This document shows positions 1 to 7,575 of a stretch of DNA of 11,049 nucleotides, piece after piece. The notes under the pieces were generated by a model. The model did no database searches, was not told the origin of the DNA, and was given only the letters and a program-made list of their open reading frames with translations. A program made the position numbers and the translations under genes. The stretch's first letter is position 1. Each line of letters begins with the position of its first letter. This stretch comes from CAZIPZ01 sp964541075 (GTDB lineage: Bacteria; Acidobacteriota; Terriglobia; 20CM-2-55-15): the NCBI GenBank assembly GCA_964541075.1, contig CAZIPZ010000138.1:1-11049 (forward strand), given 5' to 3'.

Positions 1-854
1 GAATTCTGGATAAATCGAATACGTCACTCATCGATCTGCGCAGGCTTGGTTTTCCAGACTCGTCGTACGAGAAAGTGTGTGAGATGACATCGAGACCGCA
101 CGGCATATTCCTCGTTACCGGCCCAACTGGAAGTGGCAAGACAACCACACTCTACAGCGCACTTAAACGAATAAACATTCCTGACCGAAAAATCATCACG
201 ATCGAAGACCCGGTCGAGTACCAGATGGACGGCATCAATCAAATTCAGGTGAATCCTCAAATTGGGTTGACCTTTTCCTCCGGCCTGCGACACATCGTTC
301 GTCAGGACCCGGACGTCATTATGGTTGGGGAGATTCGTGATCTGGAGACCGCTGAAATAGCAATTCGGTCTGCCCTAACTGGACACTTGGTATTCAGCAC
401 ACTTCACACGAATGATGCACCCAGTGCGATAACACGCCTCGTGGACATGGGGGTTGAGGACTACCTGCTGGCTTCATCTCTAATCGGGATTTTGGCGCAG
501 CGATTGGTGCGAGTGAATTGCAAGGCTTGTAAGTCGGTGAATATGGCTCCCGCAAAGCCTTTGCGAGAATCCGGTTTTCCTGTCGATGAGAGCGAAGAAT
601 TCGTTGAAATCCAACGTGGCCAAGGGTGTGAAGAGTGCGGTCATAGCGGGTATGAAAGCAGATTGGGGATATTTGAGCTTCTGGATATTGACGAGGAGCT
701 CAGGCGGCTCATGGTGACGAAAGCGGATTCGAATGTGCTGAAAGTACAGGCTGTTAGATCGGGAATGAAAACATTGAAACAGGACGGATGGAACAAGGTG
801 GCAGATGGGATCACCACGCCAGATGAAGTGCTGCGCGTAACCCAAGAAGTGTAA
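1..854 (+). CDS. gspE: Type II secretion ATPase GspE, C-terminal part (5' end outside window)
   Basis: This is the hexameric cytoplasmic ATPase that powers pseudopilus assembly. The reading frame is open from nt 3 to the TAA at 852-854 (283 codons), and the residues before the first possible GTG at nt 75 (LDKSN...LDLRRLGF) already match the family, so the gene continues upstream. Walker A GPTGSGKTT starts near nt 120. It is followed by an aspartate box (IEDPVEYQ), a Walker B region (RQDPDVIMVGEIRD) and a histidine box (STLHTNDA). Two CxxC pairs (NCKACK near nt 518 and GCEECG near nt 625) form the tetracysteine zinc motif typical of GspE. Full-length family members are usually about 500-570 residues, so roughly the N-terminal half, which binds GspL, is missing. 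The stop overlaps the gspF start by one base (TAATG). PilB is the main alternative, but the all-gsp neighbourhood argues for GspE. Confidence 0.97.
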   Translation, partial: ILDKSNTSLIDLRRLGFPDSSYEKVCEMTSRPHGIFLVTGPTGSGKTTTLYSALKRINIPDRKIITIEDPVEYQMDGINQIQVNPQIGLTFSSGLRHIVRQDPDVIMVGEIRDLETAEIAIRSALTGHLVFSTLHTNDAPSAITRLVDMGVEDYLLASSLIGILAQRLVRVNCKACKSVNMAPAKPLRESGFPVDESEEFVEIQRGQGCEECGHSGYESRLGIFELLDIDEELRRLMVTKADSNVLKVQAVRSGMKTLKQDGWNKVADGITTPDEVLRVTQEV

Positions 855-2071
855 TGGGCAATTTCGTCTACAAAGCGGTTAACTCTCAAGGGAAGTTGGC
901 GGAAGGTCGGATGGATGCTGCGGACACGCGTTCGGCTGCCTTCCGTTTGCAGAGTGCTGGCTTGATTCCAGTTTCAATAGAAGAGCAGTCGACAACCGGC
1001 CGCCTCCCATCTGTTAAGCTCCGGCTTCCTTTGCAAGGGGTATCGCGTAAGGACATCTTGTTTTTCACAGAGGAGCTTTCCACTCTGATTCGAGCTGGTT
1101 TGCCCTTGGACCGCAGTTTGAGCATCACAGCGGAACTCACCACAAAACCGGCTTTGCGAGTTGTTATTGATGATGTGCTCAGGCAAATCAAGGGCGGCAA
1201 ATCGTTAGCGGAGGCCCTGGCAGCCCATCCGAAACATTTTTCCAGGCTATATGTGAACATGGTCCGCGCAGGTGAAGCCGGAGGCGTGCTCAATGTCATT
1301 CTCGAACGCCTCGTCGAATTCGAACGGGCTGCCGATGAGCTTCGTAGCTACTTGGTTTCTTCATTGATCTATCCGTGTTTGCTGAGCGCAGTTGGTTTGG
1401 GGTCCATCGGAGTACTCCTATATTTCGTGATACCGAAATTTGCATCCATTTTCGCGGAAGTTGGTTCGGCTATTCCGCCCATGACAATGGCCCTCCTATG
1501 GGTTTCCAGCGCCACCAGAAGTTATTGGTGGATTTTCGCCGGTTGTGCAGCGATTGCTGTAACGATCTTTCGAACCTGGAAGAATACGCCGAACGGCGCC
1601 CGGTCTTGGGATTCGTTCAAGCTTCGTATTCCGCTGCTTGGTGCAACAGTCTTAAAGATCGAGGTCGGGCGATTCGCGCGGACGCTCGGCACGCTAATGA
1701 CTAGCGCGGTCCCCTTGATCGCCGCCGTTCGTATAGTTCAGGACATTGCGACCAATCAGATCGTGCGAGAAGGAATCTCCAAGATCGCGGCTGGAGCAAA
1801 ACGTGGCGAGGGCATAGCTAGACCGATGCGGGAAGCAGCAGTTTTCCCCGGTTTAGCGGTGCATTTAGTCGAAGTAGGCGAGGAAACGGGCAGGCTGGAT
1901 TCCATGTTATTGCAGATTGCAGACGTGTACGAAAAGGATGTCCGAACCTCGGTTAAGGCTCTCACGTCGATATTTGAACCGGCGATTATTCTCATCATGG
2001 GGGTAATCGTTGGGGCCGTCGTTCTCTCAATGCTGATGGCAATCTTCAGCATCAATGAAATCGGGTTTTAA
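854..2071 (+). CDS. gspF: Type II secretion inner-membrane platform protein GspF
   Basis: GspF is the polytopic inner-membrane platform protein that couples the ATPase to pseudopilin assembly. The 405-residue length is normal for the family. Two T2SSF repeats are visible, at about residues 70-192 (FFTEELSTLIRAGLPL ... GEAGGVL) and 271-395 (FARTLGTLMTSAVPL ... GEETGRLDSML). Hydrophobic segments lie at about 168-192, 224-240 and 371-400, which fits three membrane spans. The N-terminal soluble part (YKAVNSQGKLAEGRMDA) also matches. The ATG at 854 overlaps the gspE stop by one base, which suggests translational coupling; no strong ribosome binding site is seen. gspG begins three bases after the TAA. 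A PilC-type pilus protein would look similar, and context decides. Confidence 0.97.
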   Translation: MGNFVYKAVNSQGKLAEGRMDAADTRSAAFRLQSAGLIPVSIEEQSTTGRLPSVKLRLPLQGVSRKDILFFTEELSTLIRAGLPLDRSLSITAELTTKPALRVVIDDVLRQIKGGKSLAEALAAHPKHFSRLYVNMVRAGEAGGVLNVILERLVEFERAADELRSYLVSSLIYPCLLSAVGLGSIGVLLYFVIPKFASIFAEVGSAIPPMTMALLWVSSATRSYWWIFAGCAAIAVTIFRTWKNTPNGARSWDSFKLRIPLLGATVLKIEVGRFARTLGTLMTSAVPLIAAVRIVQDIATNQIVREGISKIAAGAKRGEGIARPMREAAVFPGLAVHLVEVGEETGRLDSMLLQIADVYEKDVRTSVKALTSIFEPAIILIMGVIVGAVVLSMLMAIFSINEIGF

Positions 2072-2074
2072 CAC

Positions 2075-2494
2075 ATGGATAAGCGAAGTCGAATACGTGA
2101 TCGCGGAATCACATTAATCGAATTACTGGTTGTTATGGTGATCATTGCCATGTTTGCGACGCTGGTCGGACAGCGTCTTTTTCAGAATGTGGATCGAGCG
2201 CGACAGACGACAGCGAAGGCGCAAATAGCAGAGTTCGAAAGCACCTTGGATCTTTTTCGCCTTGATGTGGGACGATACCCAACCACAGCGGAAGGTCTGA
2301 ATGCCTTGCGAGTCAGGCCTGAAGGCGCCGAAAACTGGGATGGGCCCTATCTTCGGAAAGATGTTCCCCTTGATCCATGGAACCGCCCATACGTCTATCG
2401 CCAACCAGGTGTAGATCATGACTTTGATTTGCTATCCCTCGGATCTGATGGTCAGGAGGGCGGCGAAGGCGCCGCTTCCGACATCGCGAACTAA
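2075..2494 (+). CDS. gspG: Major pseudopilin GspG
   Basis: GspG is the main structural subunit of the periplasmic pseudopilus. The 139-residue protein starts with an 11-residue charged leader and a prepilin peptidase site, DRG^ITLIELLVV, with Glu at +5 and a hydrophobic helix to about residue 31. Isoleucine at +1 is less common than Phe or Met. The globular part carries the GspG hallmarks YPTTAEGLNAL, GPYLRKDVPLDPW and a C-terminal acidic loop (LGSDGQEGGEG ... SDI) that matches the calcium-binding region of the family. The length is typical and the C-terminus looks complete. It follows gspF after three bases. Unlike its neighbours it is followed by 74 noncoding bases, which may help it to be made in excess over the minor pseudopilins; this last point is inference. 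Confidence 0.96.
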   Translation: MDKRSRIRDRGITLIELLVVMVIIAMFATLVGQRLFQNVDRARQTTAKAQIAEFESTLDLFRLDVGRYPTTAEGLNALRVRPEGAENWDGPYLRKDVPLDPWNRPYVYRQPGVDHDFDLLSLGSDGQEGGEGAASDIAN

Positions 2495-2568
2495 GCCAAT
2501 CACAGAACTCTCCAGGGCGCCCAAACATCCCATTCGTCTTTTTCGCTGATCCTTGCGTCTTAGCTAAC

Positions 2569-2973
2569 ATGAAGGGAGCGCAAGGCTTTACCCTCATCGA
2601 AGTCGTGATCGTCCTGGCGATCATCGCCATATCACTCAGCATGGCTGGTCCCCGAATTGGGGCGGGGATCGGCCGTATTGAGCTTAATCAGGCCGAGCAA
2701 ACCGTTCGCACTTTCATTAAATTCGCCCGCCTCGAAGCGCAACGCGCCGATCGTGGTCAATATGTGGTTCTGGAAAGAGAGGCGCATTTAGTGTCGGTCG
2801 TAGGGCCCGAAATGGAAGCCAAGCGGACTGCTAAAATTCCGGACTCCGTCGTAATCGTGCTCGCTGACGATGCGAGGGTCGGGTCTCTATACGTTCCGCC
2901 ATCGGGAATTTTACGTGGACAATCCGTCATCCTTCGCGGGCGAAGTGGTGAGGTAGAGATCGCCAGCAAATGA
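2569..2973 (+). CDS. gspH: Minor pseudopilin GspH
   Basis: This 134-residue minor pseudopilin probably sits in the pseudopilus tip complex. The leader is only six residues (MKGAQG^FTLIEVV), with Glu at +5 and a hydrophobic helix to about residue 27. The remainder has the GspH/FimT layout: QAEQTVRTFIKFARLEAQR, then short beta strands and a late SGILRGQSVILRGRSGEVEI stretch. The ATG at 2569 is the only sensible start, because no other in-frame start is seen between the gspG stop and this codon. No clear Shine-Dalgarno precedes it (the bases before ATG are tagctaac). The TGA overlaps the gspI start as ATGA. The family is certain as a type II pseudopilin; the H assignment rests on order and the FimT-like C-terminal part. 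Confidence 0.9.
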   Translation: MKGAQGFTLIEVVIVLAIIAISLSMAGPRIGAGIGRIELNQAEQTVRTFIKFARLEAQRADRGQYVVLEREAHLVSVVGPEMEAKRTAKIPDSVVIVLADDARVGSLYVPPSGILRGQSVILRGRSGEVEIASK

Positions 2974-3407
2974 GGACGGTGCGTGGGTTCAGCTTATTGG
3001 AAGTCATGGTCGCTGCGGCGGTGTTAGGTATGGCCGCAACCGCCTTGTTCGCCCTCTTTTCAAGATCTCTTTCTAACCTGGCCAAAATCGAGGATGTACA
3101 TCGGCGTGAACTCATAAGCGAAGAAGTCATGACCCGAGTTCTCATGCTGCCTGCGCTCCCCCCGGATGGTCGAATCGAGGGCGATGTTGATCAATTCGGG
3201 GCGCATTGGACGGTTAACGTAAGACCTTGGATTCCCGCAAATCTCGACGAAAAGCCTGCGTCCGCCGTTATGAAAGTGGATGTAGAGGTGTCTTGGCGCG
3301 GGCGCACGAGTGTACAAACCAGGAGGCTGGAAACTCTCAGATCGAGCGCGCTGAACTACGGTGCATATGACTTCAAACAGGCAGTTGAGCAGATCATACC
3401 GGAATAG
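2970..3407 (+). CDS. gspI: Minor pseudopilin GspI
   Basis: This 145-residue minor pseudopilin would nucleate the tip complex with GspJ and GspK. The prepilin site is MRTVRG^FSLLEVMVAAAVLG, with Glu at +5, and the FSLLEVMVA form is characteristic of GspI. The middle carries an acidic helix (NLAKIEDVHRRELISEEVM) and a GAHWTVNVRPW strand. The C-terminal part (VDVEVSWRGRTSVQTRRLETLR) matches the typical GspI ending, in which a V-x-V-x-W-x-x-G strand is followed by a LET motif. Translation starts at an ATGA overlap with gspH. The last 40 or so bases are shared with the start of gspJ in another frame, an unusually long overlap for this operon. The tail after LETLRSS extends about 20 residues into that overlap. 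Confidence 0.92.
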   Translation: MRTVRGFSLLEVMVAAAVLGMAATALFALFSRSLSNLAKIEDVHRRELISEEVMTRVLMLPALPPDGRIEGDVDQFGAHWTVNVRPWIPANLDEKPASAVMKVDVEVSWRGRTSVQTRRLETLRSSALNYGAYDFKQAVEQIIPE

Positions 3408-3957
3408 CGGCTTCACGCTGATCGAAGTCATGGTCAGCCTCACCATGGTTGCAATCGTGGCGACAGTTGCCTTTAGCGGACTGCGAACTGGCCTGACCAG
3501 TTGGGAGCGGGGAACGGATAGGATCACCAGCATGGACGAGAGGGCGACGCTTGAGCGATTGCTCAAGCGTCAATTGGCGCTCGCGTTTCCGATACAGGTG
3601 ACATTGAACGATCAAACATTCACCATGTTCAGAGCGACTGCCAACAGAATTGAATTCGTCGCGGACTATTCTCTAGCGGATGGACCTGCCGATTTTCGCA
3701 AGATCGACTATGCCGTTGAGCACGGGCAGTTCTTATATGGGGAACAATCGATGTTTGAGTATGTTCCAACCGCTGCTGATCCGGCGCCGACCCGATCGAT
3801 CGGCGAGTTTGGTCCCATTTCGTTTCGTTTCCTAAGCACTGATGAGCGTGGATCGCTGGTGTGGTCCGATGAGTGGAAACCGGACGGCGGATTGCCTGTC
3901 GCGGTCGGGATTCGGGTGGCAGATGATTCCTTCGTCGTCAAGTTGGTGAATAGATGA
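3367..3957 (+). CDS. gspJ: Minor pseudopilin GspJ
   Basis: GspJ is a larger minor pseudopilin of the I-J-K tip complex. With the ATG at 3367 it has 196 residues and a 15-residue basic leader before the cleavage site (RNSG^FTLIEVMVSL), with Glu at +5. A GTG at 3361 would add two residues and cannot be excluded; ATG is preferred. The mature part includes a Trp- and Glu/Arg-rich helix (GLTSWERGTDRITSMDERATLERLLKR is the region), then RFLSTDERGSLVWSDEW and a PVAVGIRV strand. The phrase W.W-like near an LP.AV strand is typical of GspJ. It overlaps gspI by 41 bases at its start, and its TGA overlaps the gspK start. The start region shows no strong ribosome binding site. Confidence 0.92.
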   Translation: MTSNRQLSRSYRNSGFTLIEVMVSLTMVAIVATVAFSGLRTGLTSWERGTDRITSMDERATLERLLKRQLALAFPIQVTLNDQTFTMFRATANRIEFVADYSLADGPADFRKIDYAVEHGQFLYGEQSMFEYVPTAADPAPTRSIGEFGPISFRFLSTDERGSLVWSDEWKPDGGLPVAVGIRVADDSFVVKLVNR

Positions 3958-4943
3958 TGACTGCGCGCGGCATGGTGTTGATCAGTGTTCTCTGGGTCAT
4001 CTTGGTTTTGTCCGTGCTTTCATTCTCGCTGGCAGCAGCTGTGCGTCTCGAAAGTGTTTCAGTTCAGCAGTCCTTCGATTCAGAACGCGCCTTTTTTATG
4101 GCCAAAGGCGCGGCGGAAGTGGTTTACGCGTCGTTGGCAAAGAATGAAGAAATTCCTGGGAGCCCAATCCGGCGCGAGAATGGTCAGTTTGTTTTCCCTT
4201 TTGATTCGGGCGAGGCGCGCGTCAGTCTGGAAACGGGAAGCGGCTTCATTGACTTGAACGCGGCTTCCGATGAGCTTTTGGCTTCGATGTTTGATTCACT
4301 GGGTGTAGAGGAAGCGCGGCGGAACCGGCTGGTCGATTGCATTCTGGACTGGCGCGATTCAGATGATATTCCGCATCTCTACGGTGCAGAAGTGAACGAC
4401 TATCCTGCACGACAGCTGAACCGTCCGTCTGTACCTCGAAACGCTCCTTTTCAAAGCATTGATGAGTTACTGTTCGTCAGGAACATGACGCCCGAATTGT
4501 TCTACGGCTCTATCAGAGTGGACGCAGACACTGGGGCGTACAAGCGGGTTCCCGGTATTCGGGAACTGGTGACCGTCATATCGAACGTGGACAAGGTGGA
4601 TCCCAACGAGGCCTCGTTCGATGTACTGATGGCGCTACCTTCCATGACTTCGGAATTAGCTCAGCGCATTCTGGAGAGTGGACGATCCAAGCGCTTCAGC
4701 AGCGCAGACGACCTGGTTCGCAGGGCGCCCGAGCTAGCTAGTCGGGCGGCGCTCTCATATTTCACCTTTGAGGAGCACGCTCCAGCGGTTCTGACGTCGC
4801 GTGCGACGGTTTTCTCTTCAGGGGTTTCTCGAACGATCCGAATGCTGTTCAATCGCGAGCAGAGGGTTCTCATCATGAATATTAATCCCCTTATGGTTCG
4901 CAGGGTTGAGGAGATTCGATTCAACCGTTGGCGGTTTGAGTGA
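3954..4943 (+). CDS. gspK: Minor pseudopilin GspK
   Basis: GspK is the largest minor pseudopilin and caps the pseudopilus tip. The 329-residue protein begins MMTARG^MVLISVLWVILVLSVL. The +5 residue is Ser, not Glu; absence of Glu at +5 is a known GspK trait and fits its terminal position. The sequence DLNAASDELLASMF followed by VDCILDWRDSDD is the GspK domain with its usual acidic cluster. The region from about residue 200 (VPGIRELVTVISNVDKVDPNEAS, then LMALPSMTSELAQRIL) resembles the helix-hairpin-helix repeat part of GspK (PF03934 family). Two adjacent ATGs (3954 and 3957) can serve as the start, and both overlap the gspJ stop. Length is normal for the family. The stop lies in a TGATG overlap with gspL. 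Confidence 0.95.
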   Translation: MMTARGMVLISVLWVILVLSVLSFSLAAAVRLESVSVQQSFDSERAFFMAKGAAEVVYASLAKNEEIPGSPIRRENGQFVFPFDSGEARVSLETGSGFIDLNAASDELLASMFDSLGVEEARRNRLVDCILDWRDSDDIPHLYGAEVNDYPARQLNRPSVPRNAPFQSIDELLFVRNMTPELFYGSIRVDADTGAYKRVPGIRELVTVISNVDKVDPNEASFDVLMALPSMTSELAQRILESGRSKRFSSADDLVRRAPELASRAALSYFTFEEHAPAVLTSRATVFSSGVSRTIRMLFNREQRVLIMNINPLMVRRVEEIRFNRWRFE

Positions 4944-6268
4944 TGATCCGAACGAGTGTTGGCATCGAGATTAGTGGCAATGATTTACGTGTTGCTGTGG
5001 TGCGTTCCGTTTTTGGAAAACTGCACCTGATCGGATCATTTCAAATTCCTGGATTCATCGCTTTGCCTTCAGTCGAACGGAGTGGTGCACTTGCCGAGTT
5101 GGTTAAGAAAAACGGTATACCCGCAAGCAATGTTTTTCTCTCCTTGCCTCGTGGCCAGGGCGTTATCAGGCAAATCCAATTTCCAGTTGAGGTTCGGGAG
5201 AACCTTAGATCGGCGGTAGCTTTACAGATTGAAACCCTGTGTCCGTGGCCAGTCGAGGAGGTCTATTGGGATTTCGCCGAAGAGCGAACTGGCAGAACAG
5301 ATAAGCAGCTCAACGTTACTGTCGCCATAATCCCCCGCACGGCGCTCGACGAGTGGATACCTTTCTTTGCGTCTCTGAAGCTTCCTTTGAGCGGAGTCTC
5401 GCTGTCTTCACTTTCGTGTGTCCACGCGGTTCGAGCTTTGTGGCCTGACGGTGCACCAGCACTTGTCCTTGCCTGCGAAGTCGATCATGTTGAGGGCGCT
5501 CTCCTTCGTGGATCGCAAGTGAAAGCCATTAGCCAAGCTCGAGTGGGAGAAAGTACTAAGACTCTCATCGAACGGTTGCTCGCAACCGCTGGAATAGTTT
5601 CGTGCGAAAACGTGCGAATGATTGCATACGGTTCTGAGGCTGAAAACCTGGATGGCCTAGCCCCTACCCAGTTGCCGCTCCAGAACGCAAAACCGGAACA
5701 CGGGCGGAGTTTTGGTTCAATTGCGGCTGCATTGATCCCGTTGAAGAAGTCGTCATTTACGTCCAATCTTCTGCCGCCTGGCCGCCGCCACAGAAGAAGC
5801 CAGCTGCAACTCGTTCCAACCTACGCGCTGTCCGCCTTGGCGCTTCTGGTCGGTTTAGCATTCCTGGCTCGTGAACCATACCAGGCGAATGTCTATGGAT
5901 CCGATATTGATTCGGAAATTCGGGCGACGAGTCCTGCTGTTCGAGAAGTCGCCTCCCAAGAATCCGACCTCAATCAATTGTCAGCAAAGAATCGCGCCTT
6001 GATGGCTCATTTCCAAAATCCGGACTACAACCTGGAAGCATTGCGGGAACTGGCTCGTATTCTTCCGGAAAGCGCATGGCTGAGCAGTTATGAGTATCAG
6101 GACGGTGTCATCAGTATTTCGGGGACTGCCGCGAGTTCATCTGAGGTTCAAAAACAATTGGAGGACAGCGGGTGGTTCAAGGAGGTGCAATTCACTTCCT
6201 CGGTTGCTCGCGATGCAAAGGGCAAGGATCGCTTTAACTTAAAGGCTGTCATCGAGGTTCAACGATGA
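4943..6268 (+). CDS. gspL: Type II secretion platform protein GspL with PilM-like and PilN-like parts
   Basis: GspL links the GspE ATPase to the inner-membrane platform. The N-terminal 270 or so residues have the actin-like PilM/GspL fold signature: SVGIEISGNDLRVAVV, FLSLPRGQGVIRQIQFP and the LQIETLCPWPVEEVYWDF stretch. A NLLP motif at about residues 276-279 (numbered from the GTG) is followed by a basic patch and one membrane span at about 291-310 (YALSALALLVGLAFLA). The periplasmic part has a coiled helix region, then a PilN-like ferredoxin-type fold (LRELARILPESAWLSSYEY ... ISISGTAAS ... GWFKEVQF). The reading frame also has a GTG at 4940; the ATG at 4943 is preferred because it forms the usual TGATG coupling. 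The 3' end overlaps gspM as ATGA. Confidence 0.9.
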   Translation: MIRTSVGIEISGNDLRVAVVRSVFGKLHLIGSFQIPGFIALPSVERSGALAELVKKNGIPASNVFLSLPRGQGVIRQIQFPVEVRENLRSAVALQIETLCPWPVEEVYWDFAEERTGRTDKQLNVTVAIIPRTALDEWIPFFASLKLPLSGVSLSSLSCVHAVRALWPDGAPALVLACEVDHVEGALLRGSQVKAISQARVGESTKTLIERLLATAGIVSCENVRMIAYGSEAENLDGLAPTQLPLQNAKPEHGRSFGSIAAALIPLKKSSFTSNLLPPGRRHRRSQLQLVPTYALSALALLVGLAFLAREPYQANVYGSDIDSEIRATSPAVREVASQESDLNQLSAKNRALMAHFQNPDYNLEALRELARILPESAWLSSYEYQDGVISISGTAASSSEVQKQLEDSGWFKEVQFTSSVARDAKGKDRFNLKAVIEVQR

Positions 6269-6861
6269 AAGTCAGGATGCGCGAACGTGATCGCCGGGCT
6301 CTTTTAGGTTTGAGTGTCGCCGCCGTTGTGTATCTGCTGCTCAATTTTATTGCATTTCCGGCTTTCGACGCCCTCCAGGGGACGTCTGAACGCGCCGGCC
6401 AGAAGGAGGAACAACTTCGAAAGTATCGCCGGGCTCTTCTCCGAAAAGGATATTACGAAAAGTTGCTTGATCAGGCTCGGAAGGGCCTTGCCGAGGGCGA
6501 ATCGAGGTTGATCCGCGGTGATAACGCATCGCTCGCATCCGTGGAGCTTCAAACAATCGTTGAAGGAGCAGCCGCAAAATCGAATATCCCGCTGCAGCAG
6601 CGAAACGTTTCCGCCGCAAAGAAGAAGGACGATTACTTCAATGAAATCGCAATGACTCTTTCATTCGAGTCCACTCTTAATCAGCTGAGCAGTTTTCTAT
6701 CGGACCTGCGCGCGGCGCCCAAATTCGTCACCGTGACCAGTGTTCAAATCGCTCCAACTCAACTCGTTGATGAGCCTCCGAAAACAGGCCTAAAGAAAAC
6801 CGTGAAGGTCAATGTTACCTTGCGCGCGATCTTGGCCAGCGCACTCAAGAGCAACGTATGA
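6265..6861 (+). CDS. gspM: Type II secretion platform protein GspM (PilO-like)
   Basis: This 198-residue bitopic inner-membrane protein is the likely partner of GspL. A short basic cytoplasmic start (MKVRMRERDRRA) leads into one membrane helix at about residues 12-31. A charged coiled-coil region follows (about 36-80, rich in Lys, Arg and Glu). The periplasmic part at about 90-190 has the ferredoxin-like GspM/PilO pattern: SVELQTIVEGAAAKSNIPL, then a strand with ALSFES-like character (IAMTLSFESTLNQLSSFLSDL), then FVTVTSVQIAP and a final KVNVTLRAIL strand. The start overlaps the gspL stop as ATGA, and a GAGG lies about eight bases before the ATG. The end overlaps the next gene in the same way. 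Sequence conservation in this family is low, so the call leans on topology and position. Confidence 0.85.
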   Translation: MKVRMRERDRRALLGLSVAAVVYLLLNFIAFPAFDALQGTSERAGQKEEQLRKYRRALLRKGYYEKLLDQARKGLAEGESRLIRGDNASLASVELQTIVEGAAAKSNIPLQQRNVSAAKKKDDYFNEIAMTLSFESTLNQLSSFLSDLRAAPKFVTVTSVQIAPTQLVDEPPKTGLKKTVKVNVTLRAILASALKSNV

Positions 6862-7565
6862 GTCGACGTTTGGTAATCTTGGATCTCGCCTTGGTTCTAA
6901 TGCTCGCGCTAAGTATTGCGCAGTTCCGTCAGGACTGGCTTGCGTATCAGTCGGCACATCAGGTCTCGGCTATTCAGCCAATGGCTGAAGACCCTCCTTC
7001 TTTGGCCGTCGCGAATATTCCAAACTCAAGTGCAGCGGATTGGACGGAAATCGCTTCCAGGGATCCATTTAGTTTTGACCGCAATGACATTCCAATTGTG
7101 GCGGTTTCGGAACAGCCAAAGGTTGTAGGACCGAGGCCAATTTTGTTTGGAACGATGTCGCTTGGTGATGGACGCATCGCGATGGTTGGTCCCGGCCAGC
7201 CAGGCAACCGGAGTTATCGTCCTATGAAAGTCGGGGAAGTGATCGATGGATGGTCCATCGCTCAGATTGACGAAAAATCGATTGTGGTCGAGGCAAACGC
7301 AATCCAAGAGACGGTGGTAATGAACGACCCTTCTGCGCAGCTTCAGCGTGATCATACGCGGACTCTTGTATCGCAGCCTGCGCCAAACGTTGTTCAAGGC
7401 GCTGTTTCTTCATCACGTCCTGCTCCGGCAGTGACCAGTGTGGCGCCTGTAACCACACCAACGCCTTCGACTGCAAATTCAAATCAACCTCCTACTCGCT
7501 ATCGTGAACTGCAGACGCCATTCGGCGTCGTCCGGCAACCGATGGACGATCCTGGTTCGCGGTGA
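6858..7565 (+). CDS. gspC: GspC-like inner-membrane connector protein with a proline-rich C-terminal tail
   Basis: GspC links the inner-membrane platform to the secretin. The 235-residue protein has a short basic start and a membrane helix at about residues 6-22. A periplasmic segment with the characteristic DWTEIASRDPFS (61-72) leads into a homology-region-like beta domain at about 90-156 (ILFGTMSLGDGRIAMV ... VGEVIDGWSIAQI ... IVVEANAIQETVVM). Residues 157-213 are rich in Pro, Ser, Thr and Ala and look like a flexible linker. No PDZ or coiled-coil domain is seen where classical GspC has one. The protein ends with LQTPFGVVRQPMDDPGSR, which resembles the start of mature GspD. Some databases would label such proteins 'type II secretion system protein N'; PilP-like is an alternative name. 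It overlaps gspM as ATGA and ends 10 bases before gspD. Confidence 0.82.
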   Translation: MSRRLVILDLALVLMLALSIAQFRQDWLAYQSAHQVSAIQPMAEDPPSLAVANIPNSSAADWTEIASRDPFSFDRNDIPIVAVSEQPKVVGPRPILFGTMSLGDGRIAMVGPGQPGNRSYRPMKVGEVIDGWSIAQIDEKSIVVEANAIQETVVMNDPSAQLQRDHTRTLVSQPAPNVVQGAVSSSRPAPAVTSVAPVTTPTPSTANSNQPPTRYRELQTPFGVVRQPMDDPGSR

Positions 7566-7566
7566 G
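7561..7566 (+). promoter_or_regulatory. Ribosome binding site of gspD
   Basis: GGTGAG lies nine bases before the ATG of gspD and includes the stop codon of the gspC-like gene. It is a moderately good Shine-Dalgarno sequence and supports the ATG at 7576 as the start. Most upstream junctions in the operon rely on stop/start overlap instead. Confidence 0.6.
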
Positions 7567-7575
7567 CATTAAAAG

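Noticed and set aside
1..6. The window begins exactly with an EcoRI site (GAATTC), which could hint at a cloning boundary.
   Set aside because: GAATTC also occurs at about 597, 1318, 3651, 9983 and 10091, the gspE frame is continuous from the edge, and no vector sequence is visible.
2514..2521. GGGCGCCC palindrome after gspG as a terminator.
   Set aside because: The palindrome has no room for a loop, so only two base pairs can form, and the following T-run is more than 15 bases away.
3060..3566. Long reverse-strand open frames, such as 168 codons over gspI/gspJ and 176 codons over the gspD start (7720-8250).
   Set aside because: Their translations are low in family-like features and lie antisense to well supported genes; they are shadow frames.
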